DNA of 64,000 nucleotides from assembly GCF_900182915.1 (NCBI RefSeq), contig NZ_FXUG01000006.1:248001-312000 (forward strand), in the 5' to 3' direction. A program made the position numbers and the translations under genes. Under the pieces are notes generated by a model. The model was not told the origin of the DNA and ran no database searches. It worked only from the letters and a program-made list of their open reading frames with translations. The DNA is from Neorhodopirellula lusitana (GTDB lineage: Bacteria > Planctomycetota > Planctomycetia > Pirellulales > Pirellulaceae). Below, piece after piece: positions 52,710 through 62,518 of the stretch. How positions within the stretch are numbered: the first letter of the stretch is position 1; each line of letters starts with the position of its first letter.

Positions 52710-55267
52710 GTGGAGGTCGCCTTTCGCTTGATAAGATCTATGAGGTTAACTTCCGGACTGTTGCGTCAAAAATGAGTAGTTGGAAGCCGGTTTTGCTGGC
52801 TGTTGGTGTGACTCTCGTTTTGACGTCCATGGTGAGCGCGAAGACTTACATCCCTGGGCAGCGGCCTAGCAAGGAGTTCGGTACTGCAGCCAAAACGTTC
52901 CTCGCGGACTATTGCGTCGACTGCCATGGCGAATCCGATCCGGAAGGCAACCTGACTCTGGAAGGTCTCGGGCCGGTCGATGAGATCAACGCGGCGACCT
53001 GGACCAGTGTCTGGGCACAGGTCGCACTGAAGCAAATGCCGCCCGAGGACATGACGCAGCCCGAGGTGATTGAACGGCTGCAGTTCTCCGATTGGATTGT
53101 CAGCGAGCTGACCCGTGAGATGAAAGACAAGGGTGGTTTTCATGCTCACATGGATCCCAACAAAGGCAACTTCCTGGATCATGATTTGCTGTTTGGCAAG
53201 TTGCCTGAGGGGATCGTGCTACGGCCCACTTCATCGCCGGCGCGGATCTGGCGTGTGACTCCGCAAGAGCACATCACGCGTTTGAATGAGTTGATCAATA
53301 CCGAGCCTGAATACGATCCGGAAAAGCCCGGGTTGCGCACCCATGGTGATGTTGTTCCTACGAATCACGGGGGCGAACTGAAGCTGTACTTTGGTACCGA
53401 TCGCATTATCAAGTGGCAAGGCGGGACCGTTGCCTATGCGACTTCAGTTAAGAGCGTTCCGGCTGTGCTGTCGTCCGGCCGTATCCATGGACTGGAAAAC
53501 TACCCTGACTTCTATACCGTCAACAGCGCTGAAGCGACGCAGATCATGGGGATTGCTGGCGACATCATTCGCTACATGGCGGAGGGGCCTCTGAGTATCG
53601 CGAACGCGTATCAGATCACGGATGATCCCAAATCCATCGCCGACAAGATGGAAGGCGATCTTCGAGGGCTGCCGACCAGTCTGATCTACAGCACGAAAGT
53701 GGTTCGTCCGTTGACGCCAGTTCATGACCTGATGAAACAGGACGAGGTGACCGACCAGCACTTGCGTGCGGCGGTGGACTACTTGTTTGAGGCGTTGACG
53801 TTCCGGCCGCCCAGCGAAACGGAGTCAGACACTTACCTAACGATTGTAAAGCAATCCGTTGAGAAGCTTGGCAAGAAGGACGGTGCCGTGCTTGGCTTGT
53901 CATCGATCTTTCTCGATCGCGACGCGCTCTTCCGGCCTGAGTTAGCCGAAGTGGGAACGCCTGACGATGATGGTCGCGTCATGTTGCAGGACTGGGAATT
54001 GGGCATGGCCGTTAATCATGCGCTATGCTACATCCGGCCCGACGAGACGCTGCGAAACGCGGTCATCGAGGGACGCATGCGCACTCGTGCGGATGTGAAG
54101 CGTGAAGTCGAACGGATGTTGGCGGACGACAGTATTCGAAAACCACGTATCCTGCGTTTCTTCCGTGACTACTTTGACTACGACCTGGGTGGTTACATTT
54201 GTAAGGACTCCAAGGCGTTGGGGGCGACCGGAGCCGATAGCAGAGGCACGAAGCATTACGACGCCATGTTCCACGCGACGGCGAGTACGGATCGTTTGAT
54301 CGAGTTGATCCTTCAAGAAGACAAGGACGTGCTCTTGCAGTTGTTGACTACCAACAAGGTTGTCGCTGGTAAGGCCGACGACGAGTACTTCGGCAAGGCG
54401 CGTAGTCGAGAAGAGATCGCTGCATCCAAGGCCGCCGAGAAGAAAGTGAAAGCGGAGGCTGCGAGAAAGAAGGCAGCCAAGTTGAAGGCTTGGAAGGAAG
54501 CCAATCCTGGGAAAGAGCCGACGCCAGAAAAGGTGGTTCGGCCGCCTTTCGTTAATCACGGCGTCACGAAGGCACGCTTGACCGGGCCGACTGTCTACGC
54601 TCGTGTGAGTCGACGAAGTTTCGGTCGAGGTTCGATGAAGCCGGAACGCGTTCTTGCGACTGCTCCCGAAGGAGAGCGACTCGGTATCCTGACCCATCCC
54701 AGTTGGTTGGTTTCGCACTCCGACGCGATGGATAATCACGTGATTCGCCGCGGTCGGTGGGTTCAAGAGCGATTGCTCGGTGGTGCGGTGCCTGATGTGC
54801 CGATCACCGTCGATGCGATGTTGCCGGATGAGCCACGCAGCACGCTGCGTGAGCGGATGCGAGTTACTAGAGAAGAGTACTGTTGGACGTGCCATGTGAA
54901 GATGGATCCGTTGGGTTTTCCTTTCGAGATGTTCAATCATGCGGGCTTGTATCGGGAAACCGAACAACGCAAGCCGGTGGATACGTCGGGTGAGATTATT
55001 AATTCGGGTGACCCAGCTTTGGATGGCAAGGTCGCTAACGCGATTGAGATGATCCAGAAGCTTGCTGAGAGCGAACGCGTCGAGCAAGTTTTCGTTCGCC
55101 ACGCCTTTCGGTTTTGGATGGGGCGGAACGAAACTCTTAATGATGCCCCTGTGCTACAGGAAGCACATCGTGCGTATAAGGAAAGCGGCGGTAGCATGAA
55201 GGCACTGTTGGTGTCGCTGCTTACCTCGGATGCGTTTCTGTACCGCACGCGTGCGGCTGGAGCTTAG
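52706..55267 (+). CDS. Planctomycete cytochrome-c-like DUF1592/DUF1588/DUF1585 protein
   Basis: An 853-residue exported protein. The ATG at 52706 overlaps the DUF1552 stop and has GGAAG upstream; an in-frame ATG at 52772 would start directly at the signal peptide ([22 protein letters not shown]). A haem c site CVDCH (Cys70, Cys73, His74) opens the mature protein (PSCyt1-like). DUF1592 lies at about 430-500, DUF1588 at about 660-770 with a second CxxCH (CWTCH), and DUF1585 at the C-terminus ([13 protein letters not shown]). Residues about 565-612 are a Lys/Ala-rich helical insertion, not a usual part of these domains. The role is presumed electron transfer or oxidation in the periplasm, together with the DUF1552 partner. 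Confidence 0.9.
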   Translation: MSGGRLSLDKIYEVNFRTVASKMSSWKPVLLAVGVTLVLTSMVSAKTYIPGQRPSKEFGTAAKTFLADYCVDCHGESDPEGNLTLEGLGPVDEINAATWTSVWAQVALKQMPPEDMTQPEVIERLQFSDWIVSELTREMKDKGGFHAHMDPNKGNFLDHDLLFGKLPEGIVLRPTSSPARIWRVTPQEHITRLNELINTEPEYDPEKPGLRTHGDVVPTNHGGELKLYFGTDRIIKWQGGTVAYATSVKSVPAVLSSGRIHGLENYPDFYTVNSAEATQIMGIAGDIIRYMAEGPLSIANAYQITDDPKSIADKMEGDLRGLPTSLIYSTKVVRPLTPVHDLMKQDEVTDQHLRAAVDYLFEALTFRPPSETESDTYLTIVKQSVEKLGKKDGAVLGLSSIFLDRDALFRPELAEVGTPDDDGRVMLQDWELGMAVNHALCYIRPDETLRNAVIEGRMRTRADVKREVERMLADDSIRKPRILRFFRDYFDYDLGGYICKDSKALGATGADSRGTKHYDAMFHATASTDRLIELILQEDKDVLLQLLTTNKVVAGKADDEYFGKARSREEIAASKAAEKKVKAEAARKKAAKLKAWKEANPGKEPTPEKVVRPPFVNHGVTKARLTGPTVYARVSRRSFGRGSMKPERVLATAPEGERLGILTHPSWLVSHSDAMDNHVIRRGRWVQERLLGGAVPDVPITVDAMLPDEPRSTLRERMRVTREEYCWTCHVKMDPLGFPFEMFNHAGLYRETEQRKPVDTSGEIINSGDPALDGKVANAIEMIQKLAESERVEQVFVRHAFRFWMGRNETLNDAPVLQEAHRAYKESGGSMKALLVSLLTSDAFLYRTRAAGA

Positions 55268-55568
55268 TCTCGACATCAGGGTATTGGCATCGAACTTAGT
55301 GCCGAGCGGGACGGAGTCGGAAGGCCTGGCGTTGGTTGGGCTGGCCTTGAATGGAGTGAATCGCGATGCTTCGGCGGGGGCTACGCTCTCGAGGTTCTGG
55401 TTCTAGACCTGCTTGTCGCGTTCTGTTGAGGCAAGCGACTATCTTTTGAAACCGTCGATTGATACGATTTTTGGTTGCCAGTGGGGTACCGCGATTCCGC
55501 TGGTCGTCACTGGTTCAGTGGCGATCGAGCCGTACATCCAAGTCGCATCAATTCAGGCTGCAGGAATC
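55268..55568. other. Intergenic region
   Basis: About 300 nt between the DUF1592 protein and an 85-aa gene. A longer upstream reading of the latter (from 55413) fills part of it but has no protein-like N-terminus. Nothing else seen. Confidence 0.4.
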
Positions 55569-55826
55569 ATGAAGAAACACGAATGGCGTGAGAACACCGA
55601 AGAGGGTGAGACTCGATTGGTCACCGCGACGCGGCACGCGGGGAAGTGGAAGCTCCGGTCGCGGCTCAAAAAAGAAACGGAATGGACTGAACACCCGGTT
55701 ATTCCGCTCGGTGATCTTGAGACCTTGCATGAGCTCATCTCAAACAAGTACCAGCGTCAACGCGCCCCGTATGAGCAGGTCTTGGAAATCGAGGCACTGA
55801 TTGCGTTGGCGAAGCCTTCGAAATGA
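55569..55826 (+). CDS. Small conserved hypothetical protein, 85 aa
   Basis: ATG 55569 follows CAGGA and gives 85 residues, basic in the first half (KKHEWRENTEEGETRLVTATRHAGKWKLRSRLKKETEW) and helical in the second (DLETLHELISNKYQRQRAPYEQVLEIEALIAL). I do not know a named family; proteins of this appearance recur in planctomycetes. No signal or membrane segment is present. It converges with the MFS transporter gene 44 nt away. Confidence 0.68.
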   Translation: MKKHEWRENTEEGETRLVTATRHAGKWKLRSRLKKETEWTEHPVIPLGDLETLHELISNKYQRQRAPYEQVLEIEALIALAKPSK

Positions 55827-55870
55827 GATGCTCTTTGCCGAGGCTTGCTGCGGTCCACAGCGGGGCCGGT

Positions 55871-57250
55871 CTAGTGCGGGCGATCCGCACGGGGTGCAGC
55901 GGCCAGCAGAACTAGCGCTGCCAAGGCGCACACCAATGTTGCCGGGCGGTAGCTCCCAAATTGGTCGTGGGCGACGCTGAATAAATAGGGGCCGACAGCG
56001 GTGCCAGCCACCATGATCGAGGTCGAGAATCCGGAGATGGCCCCAAGATGTGCTCGGCCATAAAACCGCGGCCAGGTCGCTGCGGAGATGATCCCGAACA
56101 TGCCCTGCATCAGGCCCATCCCCAGCACCACAAAAACCAGTGAAGGTCCTGAATCCAAGAATGATAGACTCAGCGAAAGCGTCAGGATCCCGACCAATTG
56201 CACCATCGCCAAGTACTTCAGCTTGATGAAGTCGCTGAGCCAGCTGCCAACAAACTCGACGACGACGCTGGCGAATGCTGCTGGCACGAAGATGGCAACC
56301 GCTTGGCTGCGCTCCATGCCGGCGTCAGCGAAGAATGAGACAACATGAAACGAAAGGGAGGTGAGGACCAGGCCGGTCAGGACAGCGCTGAATGTGAAGA
56401 CCCAGAAGCTGTATGTTTGGCGAGCCTCGGAAAGCGTGAACTGTCGACCGCTAAGTGTTTCGGCATGTGACTTCCGATCCTTCTTCGCAAAAGGGCCGTC
56501 TGGCAGCAAGCCGTGATCTTCGGGACGTGATCGACCGAACACAAACGCAGCGATCGAATACGTGGCAACGATCACCGCAATTGATCGCCAGGCCCAGGAC
56601 CAGCCGCCTTTTTGAATCAGCCATTCAAAGAACGCTGGTGTCACCGAGAATCCAAAGGCGATGGAGATGCCGATGAACGCCAGCGCCATGCCTCGCCGCT
56701 GTTCGAACCACTCCAAGACCATGTTGCGTGAAGAGAGCGTCAGCATTCCTTGCCCAAAGAAACGCATTGCGAAAAAGCCTAGCGACAGCACGACGAAGGA
56801 AGCTTGTTGGCTGTACTGGGGCGGCAGCATCGATGCCATCGACTCTGCGATCGCATCGGAATAGCTCATCCCGATCAAGACGATCGCCAGCATGGCGGCC
56901 GAAGCCGTCGACACCCATCGCCCTCCAAATTGGTCATACCAACGGCCCGCCCGAGTGATCAGGAACGCGCTGGCAATGGTTCCGGCGAGGTACGCAAAGC
57001 TGATCCAGCTTCGTGAAAGATGGTGCGATTCAATCAAGAAGTCGGTGAACACCGACACACCGACGGTTTGGCCAGGCGCGCTGGCGAGCACGCCTAGCGT
57101 GCCGCATACCAAAACGGCCGTTCCATAGAAAAACGGCAATCGAGTGGGATCAAACGGAAAGTTTGCCAGTCGAGGCTGGTGGTGAGGTTGGCGGGTCTCG
57201 CTTGCAGATTTCATACACGACGGGCTGGGCGTTGAGGGCGAAGTGAGCAT
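55871..57250 (-). CDS. MFS transporter (oxalate/formate antiporter-like)
   Basis: A 459-residue protein with about twelve hydrophobic segments in two six-helix halves separated by a charged loop (about residues 260-290, KKDRKSHAETLSGRQFTLSEARQ). The first half has TIASAFLITRAGRWYDQFGGRW, the MFS loop 2-3 motif in the form used by the OFA/monocarboxylate group, and MALAFIGISIAFGFSVTPAFFEWLIQ in the fifth helix. It probably moves a carboxylate; the substrate cannot be set. It is 106 nt from a second MFS gene on the same strand, which may share its transcript. Confidence 0.9.
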   Translation of the reverse strand: MLTSPSTPSPSCMKSASETRQPHHQPRLANFPFDPTRLPFFYGTAVLVCGTLGVLASAPGQTVGVSVFTDFLIESHHLSRSWISFAYLAGTIASAFLITRAGRWYDQFGGRWVSTASAAMLAIVLIGMSYSDAIAESMASMLPPQYSQQASFVVLSLGFFAMRFFGQGMLTLSSRNMVLEWFEQRRGMALAFIGISIAFGFSVTPAFFEWLIQKGGWSWAWRSIAVIVATYSIAAFVFGRSRPEDHGLLPDGPFAKKDRKSHAETLSGRQFTLSEARQTYSFWVFTFSAVLTGLVLTSLSFHVVSFFADAGMERSQAVAIFVPAAFASVVVEFVGSWLSDFIKLKYLAMVQLVGILTLSLSLSFLDSGPSLVFVVLGMGLMQGMFGIISAATWPRFYGRAHLGAISGFSTSIMVAGTAVGPYLFSVAHDQFGSYRPATLVCALAALVLLAAAPRADRPH

Positions 57251-57356
57251 TGGAGTTCACTTCGCTGGGCAAGTCAGTGGGGATTGACACCGCAAGTGAC
57301 CTGGAGCTTCGCCCGTAACGGTGTTCAACACGCTGTACGCGGGTAGCGGTGGCGGA

Positions 57357-58661
57357 CTAGCCGTTAAGGGCGGCGGCGTTCGGGGAGCCGGTGATCTCGT
57401 CAGGCGAGATACCGACTTTCAGTGCGGACGCGAGCAACACGACGGCGAAGGTGGTTGCCGAAAGACAACCCAGCGCGATCCGTAGGCTCAGCCACTCGGC
57501 GATGAATCCGATCATGGGCGGCCCTAACAAGAAACCGAAATAGCCAATCGTCGATACCGATGCCAACGCGACCCCAGCGGGGATGCCCTCGAGTCGTCCG
57601 CAGGCACTAAACACGGCAGGCACGATGGTGGCGAAACCGCCGCCGATCAGGGCGAACCCAGCCAACGCGGTGGCGACATGGGTTGAGGTGACGACCAGCA
57701 AGACACCGAGTGTTGCAATCACTCCACTCACGCGGACTTGCTTCGTCGGCCCCAGGCGAGACGACAGGCCGTCGCCAGCGAATCGGCCGCAAGCCATCAT
57801 GATCGCAAACGTAGCGTAGCCAAGTGCGGCAATGCCTTCGTTGACTCCCAAGACTTTGTTAAGCAGGACTGCGCTCCAGTCCGCCATCGCGCCTTCGCCG
57901 GCCATGATGCAGAACGCGATCACACCCAGCAAGACGACTGAGAAGCGTTGGTAACGTGAAGCGGTTGCTTTGCCAGCGAGGCTGTCTTCACCGGAATGGT
58001 TGTGGGCTGTGACACTCGCGTTGTCTCCGGCCGAGTTTTTGCTTGCTGCGTCACTGGGGTCATCGTCGACAAGCAATCGCGTGATAATGGGTAGAGTTGC
58101 GAGCGATAGCAATGCGGTGACCATCGTGAAGTGCCAATGGACGTCGAGTCCGCCTAGGCTAATCAAGCTACCCACAACTGCCCCGGCCAATCCGCCGACG
58201 CTCCATAACGCGTGGATGGATGAGTTGACAGGCTTATGCCAGCGTCTTTCCACTTCGACCGCTTGGACATTCATGGACACATCCAAGGTCCCATGGCCAA
58301 TGCCGAAAATGAACAACGCCATCAGCATCGTGGACATGCTTGGCATCAATGCGATTAGCGGTAGGCCCAGCAGATACACAAACAGGCTAACCGCGGCGAC
58401 CGGGCGACTGCCAAAACGCGAGCAAAGCCAGCCGGCGCTCGGCATTGCAATCAAAGCCCCCAGTGCCATCAACATCAGTGCCGCACCGAGGGTTGCGTGA
58501 GACATCTGGAAGTGAGCTTGTATAGCAGGAATCCGGGTTGCCCAAGTCGCGTACAGGAAACCGTTCAGGCAAAACAATCCACGCACTGCCCAGAGTGCAA
58601 CTTGCACGGGCGACACGGATTCGGATAGGAACCTTGGGTTCAGGGCGAGTGTGTTTTCCAT
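57357..58661 (-). CDS. MFS transporter (YbjJ-like)
   Basis: A 434-residue, twelve-helix transporter of the YbjJ type: NGFLYATWATRIPAIQAHFQMSHATLGAALM at the N-terminus, SAGWLCSRFGSRPV in loop 2-3, GIGHGTLDVSMNVQAVEVERRW in helix 4-5, and FCIMAGEGAMADWSAVLL at the start of the second half. A cytoplasmic Asp/Ser-rich loop splits the halves (about residues 202-235). It differs clearly in sequence from the neighbouring MFS gene, so the two are not a recent duplication. Substrate unknown. Confidence 0.9.
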   Translation of the reverse strand: MENTLALNPRFLSESVSPVQVALWAVRGLFCLNGFLYATWATRIPAIQAHFQMSHATLGAALMLMALGALIAMPSAGWLCSRFGSRPVAAVSLFVYLLGLPLIALMPSMSTMLMALFIFGIGHGTLDVSMNVQAVEVERRWHKPVNSSIHALWSVGGLAGAVVGSLISLGGLDVHWHFTMVTALLSLATLPIITRLLVDDDPSDAASKNSAGDNASVTAHNHSGEDSLAGKATASRYQRFSVVLLGVIAFCIMAGEGAMADWSAVLLNKVLGVNEGIAALGYATFAIMMACGRFAGDGLSSRLGPTKQVRVSGVIATLGVLLVVTSTHVATALAGFALIGGGFATIVPAVFSACGRLEGIPAGVALASVSTIGYFGFLLGPPMIGFIAEWLSLRIALGCLSATTFAVVLLASALKVGISPDEITGSPNAAALNG

Positions 58662-58702
58662 TGAATGTCTTACAGGCTAATAGCGTGGCGTGTTGGTGGC
58701 TG

Positions 58703-58800
58703 CCCGTGCGAAGGGGCCCTGTGCTGTGAGGATTCCCGTGCAGCAAGGATTGCCGATGTATTAGGGGCTCGCTGCAGCGAAGGTTCGCTGAACGATGGAA
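58703..58800. repeat. Degenerate tandem series, about six units of 16-19 nt
   Basis: Successive units CCCGTGCGAAGGGGCC, CTGTGCTGTGAGGATT, CCCGTGCAGCAAGGATT, then more diverged GCCGATG..., GCTGCAGCGAAGGTTC and GCTGAACGATGGAATG. The shared skeleton is (C/G)CYGTGC...AAGG-TT. Confidence 0.6.
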
Positions 58801-59144
58801 TGGCGGTGATGCAAACGCTCCAGGCTGATAGCGGCTAGGCCGAGGGCCGGAGTGCGCTGGAATGAATGTTGTATTGGCTTACAAAGCCATTCTTCAGCAT
58901 TGCCATCCGGATGGACGAGCGGTTCAGCATAGCGCTGAGGGGCGATCGGGGGCCGAGGGCGTTTGGTGGGATTGTGGAAGGGGGAAGGTGGTGCTTGCGC
59001 CACGAATCGCTTTCACGCTTGTTGGTTCGTGATGCGTTCTCGTTCAGGACCAGCCCTCACGATGGCTGGAACGGCTCAGTTCAACCTCTCCTAAGCGACT
59101 TGGAAGAGGTCTTTCGATCACGCAATGCAGGCGGTGGGTCACCA

Positions 59145-59163
59145 TGGGCCATTGAATGGCCCA
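59145..59163. repeat. Perfect 9-bp palindrome
   Basis: TGGGCCATT-G-AATGGCCCA. No gene start lies within 150 nt, so its role is unclear. Confidence 0.7.
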
Positions 59164-59174
59164 GGCTACGCCCA

Positions 59175-59207
59175 AGTCCGGTGTTTTCAATAGTCCGGTG
59201 TTTCAAG
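59175..59207. repeat. Direct repeat, two units of 16-17 nt
   Basis: AGTCCGGTGTTTTCAAT followed directly by AGTCCGGTGTTTCAAG; the copies differ by one T and the last base. Confidence 0.8.
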
Positions 59208-59251
59208 TTTGGCAGAATCACGCGGTCGTGTAGCGAATGAATCTCTCACCA

Positions 59252-59313
59252 TGCGTCGCGAGGCTAAGTGCTCGCAACGCTACAAGATCAATGTGAGGCA
59301 GGGAATGCCTCAC
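59252..59313 (-). terminator. Pair of hairpins after the HAD phosphatase gene (REP-like or terminator)
   Basis: Two adjacent inverted repeats lie just past the stop of the minus-strand HAD gene: GTGAGGCA-N5-TGCCTCAC (59293-59313, perfect) and GCGTCGCGAG-N8-CTCGCAACGC (59252-59279, nine of ten paired). Neither is followed by a real T tract, so they may be transcript-end stabilisers or a REP-type dispersed element rather than classical terminators. Confidence 0.55.
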
Positions 59314-59329
59314 GTCCTTGGGTGACTTT

Positions 59330-60238
59330 TTAGGCCATCGTTGCTACTTCCATCGGCAGACCATTGGCCTCCGACAAAGTAGGTAGGATTGTCAATCGAT
59401 CAACCTGAGTCTTGTCCCAGCCTCGAACATCCAAATCGTGTGATTCAAACAATTCGCGGATTTGGGCTCGGTCCGTCCAACCGATCACGTCTTCCAGGAT
59501 TGGGATCAGCACGCTGAACGCATTGTCGCTAAGGACGGTGCGTCTCGCGATCGGAGCCAAGTGCTGGTTTTCGGACACTGCGATTGTGTAACCGTCGCAG
59601 CGATTGACATGCAGCATCACGTGCACGTCCGAGCTGCCGTCGCCTACATACACAATGCGGTCCCAGCTTATGCCAAGTTGCGTTTGCAGTTTATCAAGTG
59701 CTGTCACCTTGCCGTAGCCAGCGGTGAGCTGACTGACGGAGCTGATTTCGCCCGAGTCGTGATCAAAGTTCAGCTTGGTGCCGATGATGCGTTCTGGTGG
59801 CACGATACCTTCCAGTGCCGATCGAACGACGTCTTCGGGTGATGCCGATACAACGTAAAACGTGAAACGATGTCCATCGATTCCGCGTTGGAGTAGGCCC
59901 ATTAATGGAGCCAGGTTTTTCTTTAGACGGATGCGACGGCCGGTTTCTATTAAGTGTTCACGACGAACCTGACGATAGTCGGGGTCGTGTAGCAGTAGAT
60001 ACGTCAGCTCGCCGCCTTGCTGTACTAAGTGAGAGTTGGCTAAGCCCTGGACTTTGCGTTCAAAGTCGGGCAACCCAAGCATCTCGCTTAATACTTCACC
60101 GGAGTCGTTGAAGCTGAGTGTCTGGTCAAAATCGCTGGCAAGCAAGAGATGCTTTACCCGCGTAGGCGGGGTGCTTTCCAACGTGTTGTCTTTAATGTGT
60201 GAAATGACTTGATCTGATTTGGGGAACTTGGTTTTCAT
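59330..60238 (-). CDS. HAD-superfamily phosphatase (phosphoserine-phosphatase-like)
   Basis: From ATG 60238, preceded by a strong GGAGGTG, the protein has 302 residues. HAD motif I is ASDFDQTLS (Asp36 nucleophile, Asp38), motif II is [11 protein letters not shown], motif III includes Lys in [10 protein letters not shown], and motif IV is [13 protein letters not shown]. This layout is that of the PSP-like subgroup (phosphoserine or related phosphomonoesters). An in-frame upstream ATG (60343) has no such ribosome binding site. It is divergent from the GntR/LacI-type regulator at 60576, which may control it. Confidence 0.88.
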   Translation of the reverse strand: MKTKFPKSDQVISHIKDNTLESTPPTRVKHLLLASDFDQTLSFNDSGEVLSEMLGLPDFERKVQGLANSHLVQQGGELTYLLLHDPDYRQVRREHLIETGRRIRLKKNLAPLMGLLQRGIDGHRFTFYVVSASPEDVVRSALEGIVPPERIIGTKLNFDHDSGEISSVSQLTAGYGKVTALDKLQTQLGISWDRIVYVGDGSSDVHVMLHVNRCDGYTIAVSENQHLAPIARRTVLSDNAFSVLIPILEDVIGWTDRAQIRELFESHDLDVRGWDKTQVDRLTILPTLSEANGLPMEVATMA

Positions 60239-60575
60239 GTTCACCTCCATAGTCGATTGCGTTCGGTCTGAAAGGAACGCGACACCGTCCACCGACAAGG
60301 CGTTCAGCTCGACCGAATAGGTTTCGTAAACTTGGTTAACCATTCAATCCGTTGCGTCCTTACGTCGACAATCCTAAGAGCAGTCAACGATTTGGCTATA
60401 GACAGGTTGGTGCAATTCACCACAATAGCTGTAAGCACATGCGAGCAACCTGTTAGTGACAAGCCGTACGCTGTCTTGAACGTCATCCTTAACGCCCGTG
60501 CGCCGATTGGTGGCATAAGCCACCAATCTTTGAGTAGGGCAAAGAAGCGTTCCCGTCGATGTTCGATTCAATGAT
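60239..60575. other. Divergent regulatory region between HAD phosphatase and GntR/LacI regulator
   Basis: 337 nt holding the promoters of both divergent genes. Besides the palindrome at 60505-60528 there is a separated inverted repeat ACAGGTTG (60402-60409) / CAACCTGT (60446-60453), which could be a looping pair of sites or a leader hairpin. Confidence 0.5.
60505..60528. promoter_or_regulatory. Candidate operator palindrome upstream of GntR/LacI regulator
   Basis: Perfect inverted repeat GATTGGTGG-N6-CCACCAATC, 47 nt upstream of the GTG at 60576. Its position in the divergent promoter region and two-fold symmetry suit a dimeric GntR-type repressor. Neither strand has a T tract after it, which argues against a terminator. 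Confidence 0.65.
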
Positions 60576-61865
60576 GTGATGTTTGATTCAATTTTGTTTC
60601 GAATGCGAACGAACTATATTGCGAACCAGAATATGGCCGATCCAAGGTATCGTCAGATTGCCAACGAGCTGCTCTCGGAAATCGCTGGTGGGATGTATCA
60701 GCCAACGGGAAAGCTGCCCAGTGAAACACAGCTTGTAAAGCGTTTTGACGTGTCACGACCCACCGCGGCGAGGGCACTTCGAGAGTTACAGGATCAAGGT
60801 TTGATCGAGCGACGGGCAGGCTCGGGGACCTTCGTGCGTCACAAGCCCGCCCAGCGCTCCGAAGATCAACAAGTCATTGGGATGTTGGTCCCCGAACTGG
60901 GTGCGACGGAGATTCTTGAAGTCATCTGTGGTGACTTAGCTCGCCTGGCGCGCTTGCACGACTACGCAATGTTGTGGGGTGATCCGCGAGAAGCTCAAGA
61001 TAGGGACAATGCGGTGCTTGGTGCGGTTTCCCAGATCAGTCCGGCAGCAGAGGATCCGGTCGAAGCATCACGTCAGTTATGCGAACCGTTCATTCATCGT
61101 GATGTGCACGGAGTTTTCTTTGCGCCCTTTGAACACCATGTGAATAGCCATCGCTTGAACCTGTTGATTACAGATCGATTCAGGCAGGCGGGGATCGCTG
61201 TGATTTTATTGGACCGTGACGTGCATCCTTTTCTGATGCGAAGCGAGTTTGATTTGGTTGGGATCGACAACTTTGCAGCAGGTTATATGGCAGCATCGCA
61301 CTTGTTAAAGCTGAACGCGATGAACCTAGCGTTTGTCACTCCGCCCCAATTCGCGCCGACTGTTTCACGGCGCATAGCGGGAGTGCGTGAAGCCGTGCTG
61401 GGAAACAGTGGTATCCATGGTGGTTTGCAAGTAATTCATGTTGATCCGGGCGACACGAAGGAAGTTGCAAAGCTGATTGCGATTTTTGCCAGCCAGGTGA
61501 AAGGCAGTGGATCGGCCAAGCGAAGGCCGGTACGTTCAACCGCGAAGGATAGGAAGGTTGCGAATGTCGACTGTATCGACGCAATTATCTGTTCGAACGA
61601 TCAAGTCGCCGCCACGCTAATGCAAACCTTAGCCGCTGCGGGAATCGAAGTTCCGAGAGACGTACGGTTGGTTGGATTTGATGACGTGAAGTACGCGCGG
61701 CAGTTAACGGTTCCGTTGACCACCATCCGTCAACCTTGCCGCGATATTGCTGCCGTCGCGTTTCGTGCGATGTTGGACAGTATCGAGAAAGTTGCCGCAC
61801 CAGCGCGTCAGTACTCGCTGCCCGTGCAGTTGATCGTCCGTGAGTCGTGTGGTGCGTATCTTTAA
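60576..61865 (+). CDS. GntR-type HTH regulator with LacI-like ligand-binding domain
   Basis: A 429-residue regulator. A winged-helix GntR domain occupies about residues 20-92 (YRQIANELLSEIAGGMYQPTGKLPSETQLVKRFDVSRPTAARALRELQDQGLIERRAGSGTFV) and a periplasmic-binding-like LacI domain follows to the end (IGMLVPELG, HGVFFAPFEH, ILLDRDVH, GIDNFAAGYMAASHLL, DAIICSNDQVAATLMQTLAAAGIEVPRDVRLVGFDDV). This is the AraR-like architecture, which usually senses a sugar or sugar derivative. GTG 60576 and ATG 60579 are the longest starts; ATG 60633 (MADPRY) is also possible. It probably controls itself and the divergent HAD phosphatase through the palindrome at 60505-60528. Confidence 0.9.
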   Translation: MMFDSILFRMRTNYIANQNMADPRYRQIANELLSEIAGGMYQPTGKLPSETQLVKRFDVSRPTAARALRELQDQGLIERRAGSGTFVRHKPAQRSEDQQVIGMLVPELGATEILEVICGDLARLARLHDYAMLWGDPREAQDRDNAVLGAVSQISPAAEDPVEASRQLCEPFIHRDVHGVFFAPFEHHVNSHRLNLLITDRFRQAGIAVILLDRDVHPFLMRSEFDLVGIDNFAAGYMAASHLLKLNAMNLAFVTPPQFAPTVSRRIAGVREAVLGNSGIHGGLQVIHVDPGDTKEVAKLIAIFASQVKGSGSAKRRPVRSTAKDRKVANVDCIDAIICSNDQVAATLMQTLAAAGIEVPRDVRLVGFDDVKYARQLTVPLTTIRQPCRDIAAVAFRAMLDSIEKVAAPARQYSLPVQLIVRESCGAYL

Positions 61866-62002
61866 GTATTCAAAATACCAAGTGTCCTGCTCGTGAGACG
61901 TGACAGAGATCGAGTGAGGCGGCGATCGTTATCGAACGGTTTCCATCTTGGTATTGTCGCAGGTTAAGCTCTAGGGATGATCAATCGCCGGCCTGCTCTT
62001 CT

Positions 62003-62518
62003 GTGGTGAGCGGGGGCGTCGATAGTGATAGTCTTCTACATCCAACCTCACTTGGCCGCGTCATGTTCTTATGGTTCTTGGTGACGGCGCAATTTGTCTT
62101 AGCTGCATTGCTGGTGCTGTCCTCTCGGTGGACTCCGATTCCTTGGTTGGAGCTATTGATTGCGGCTCCTGGAATCGTGTTGGCGGTGAGCGCTTGGTTA
62201 ACGATGGGTTTACGGCGAGTGCGTGTCCATCCCGGTGCAACGGCTGAAACAAAGCTAACGACTTGCGGTCCTTACAGCATCGTTCGTCACCCCATGTACG
62301 TGGGGCTGTTGTGGTTCACGGCGGCGTTGTTGCCCAGCGGGTTTGCGTGGTGGCGTCTGGTCAGTTGGTTTGCACTGGTGTTGGTGTTGCAGGTCAAAAC
62401 GATTCATGAAGAACGATCGATGGCCCGTCGGTTCGCGGAGTACGCCGTTTATCAGCAGCAGGTTGGGCGGTTGGTGCCTCGCTTTCGCAGCGTCTTTCGT
62501 TTTTGGCGTTCGAGCTGA
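62003..62518 (+). CDS. Isoprenylcysteine carboxyl methyltransferase (ICMT/PEMT-like) membrane protein
   Basis: A membrane protein of 171 residues from GTG 62003, or 151 from ATG 62063, which begins directly at the first helix. Hydrophobic segments lie at about 21-42, 50-66, 96-112 and 118-132. The family motif is TTCGPYSIVRHPMYVGLLWF, followed by KTIHEERSMARRFAEYAVYQQQVGRLVPRF, as in ICMT/PEMT S-adenosylmethionine-dependent methyltransferases. Bacterial members have mostly unknown lipid or isoprenoid substrates. It stands alone. Confidence 0.85.
   Translation: MVSGGVDSDSLLHPTSLGRVMFLWFLVTAQFVLAALLVLSSRWTPIPWLELLIAAPGIVLAVSAWLTMGLRRVRVHPGATAETKLTTCGPYSIVRHPMYVGLLWFTAALLPSGFAWWRLVSWFALVLVLQVKTIHEERSMARRFAEYAVYQQQVGRLVPRFRSVFRFWRSS

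Larger units (their letters stand above)
58662..59329. other. Intergenic region rich in short repeats and palindromes
   Basis: A 668-nt gap with no convincing gene. It contains a degenerate tandem series (58703-58800), a 17-nt direct repeat (59175-59207), a perfect 9-bp palindrome (59145-59163) and two hairpins near the HAD gene end (59252-59313), listed separately. Confidence 0.55.
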
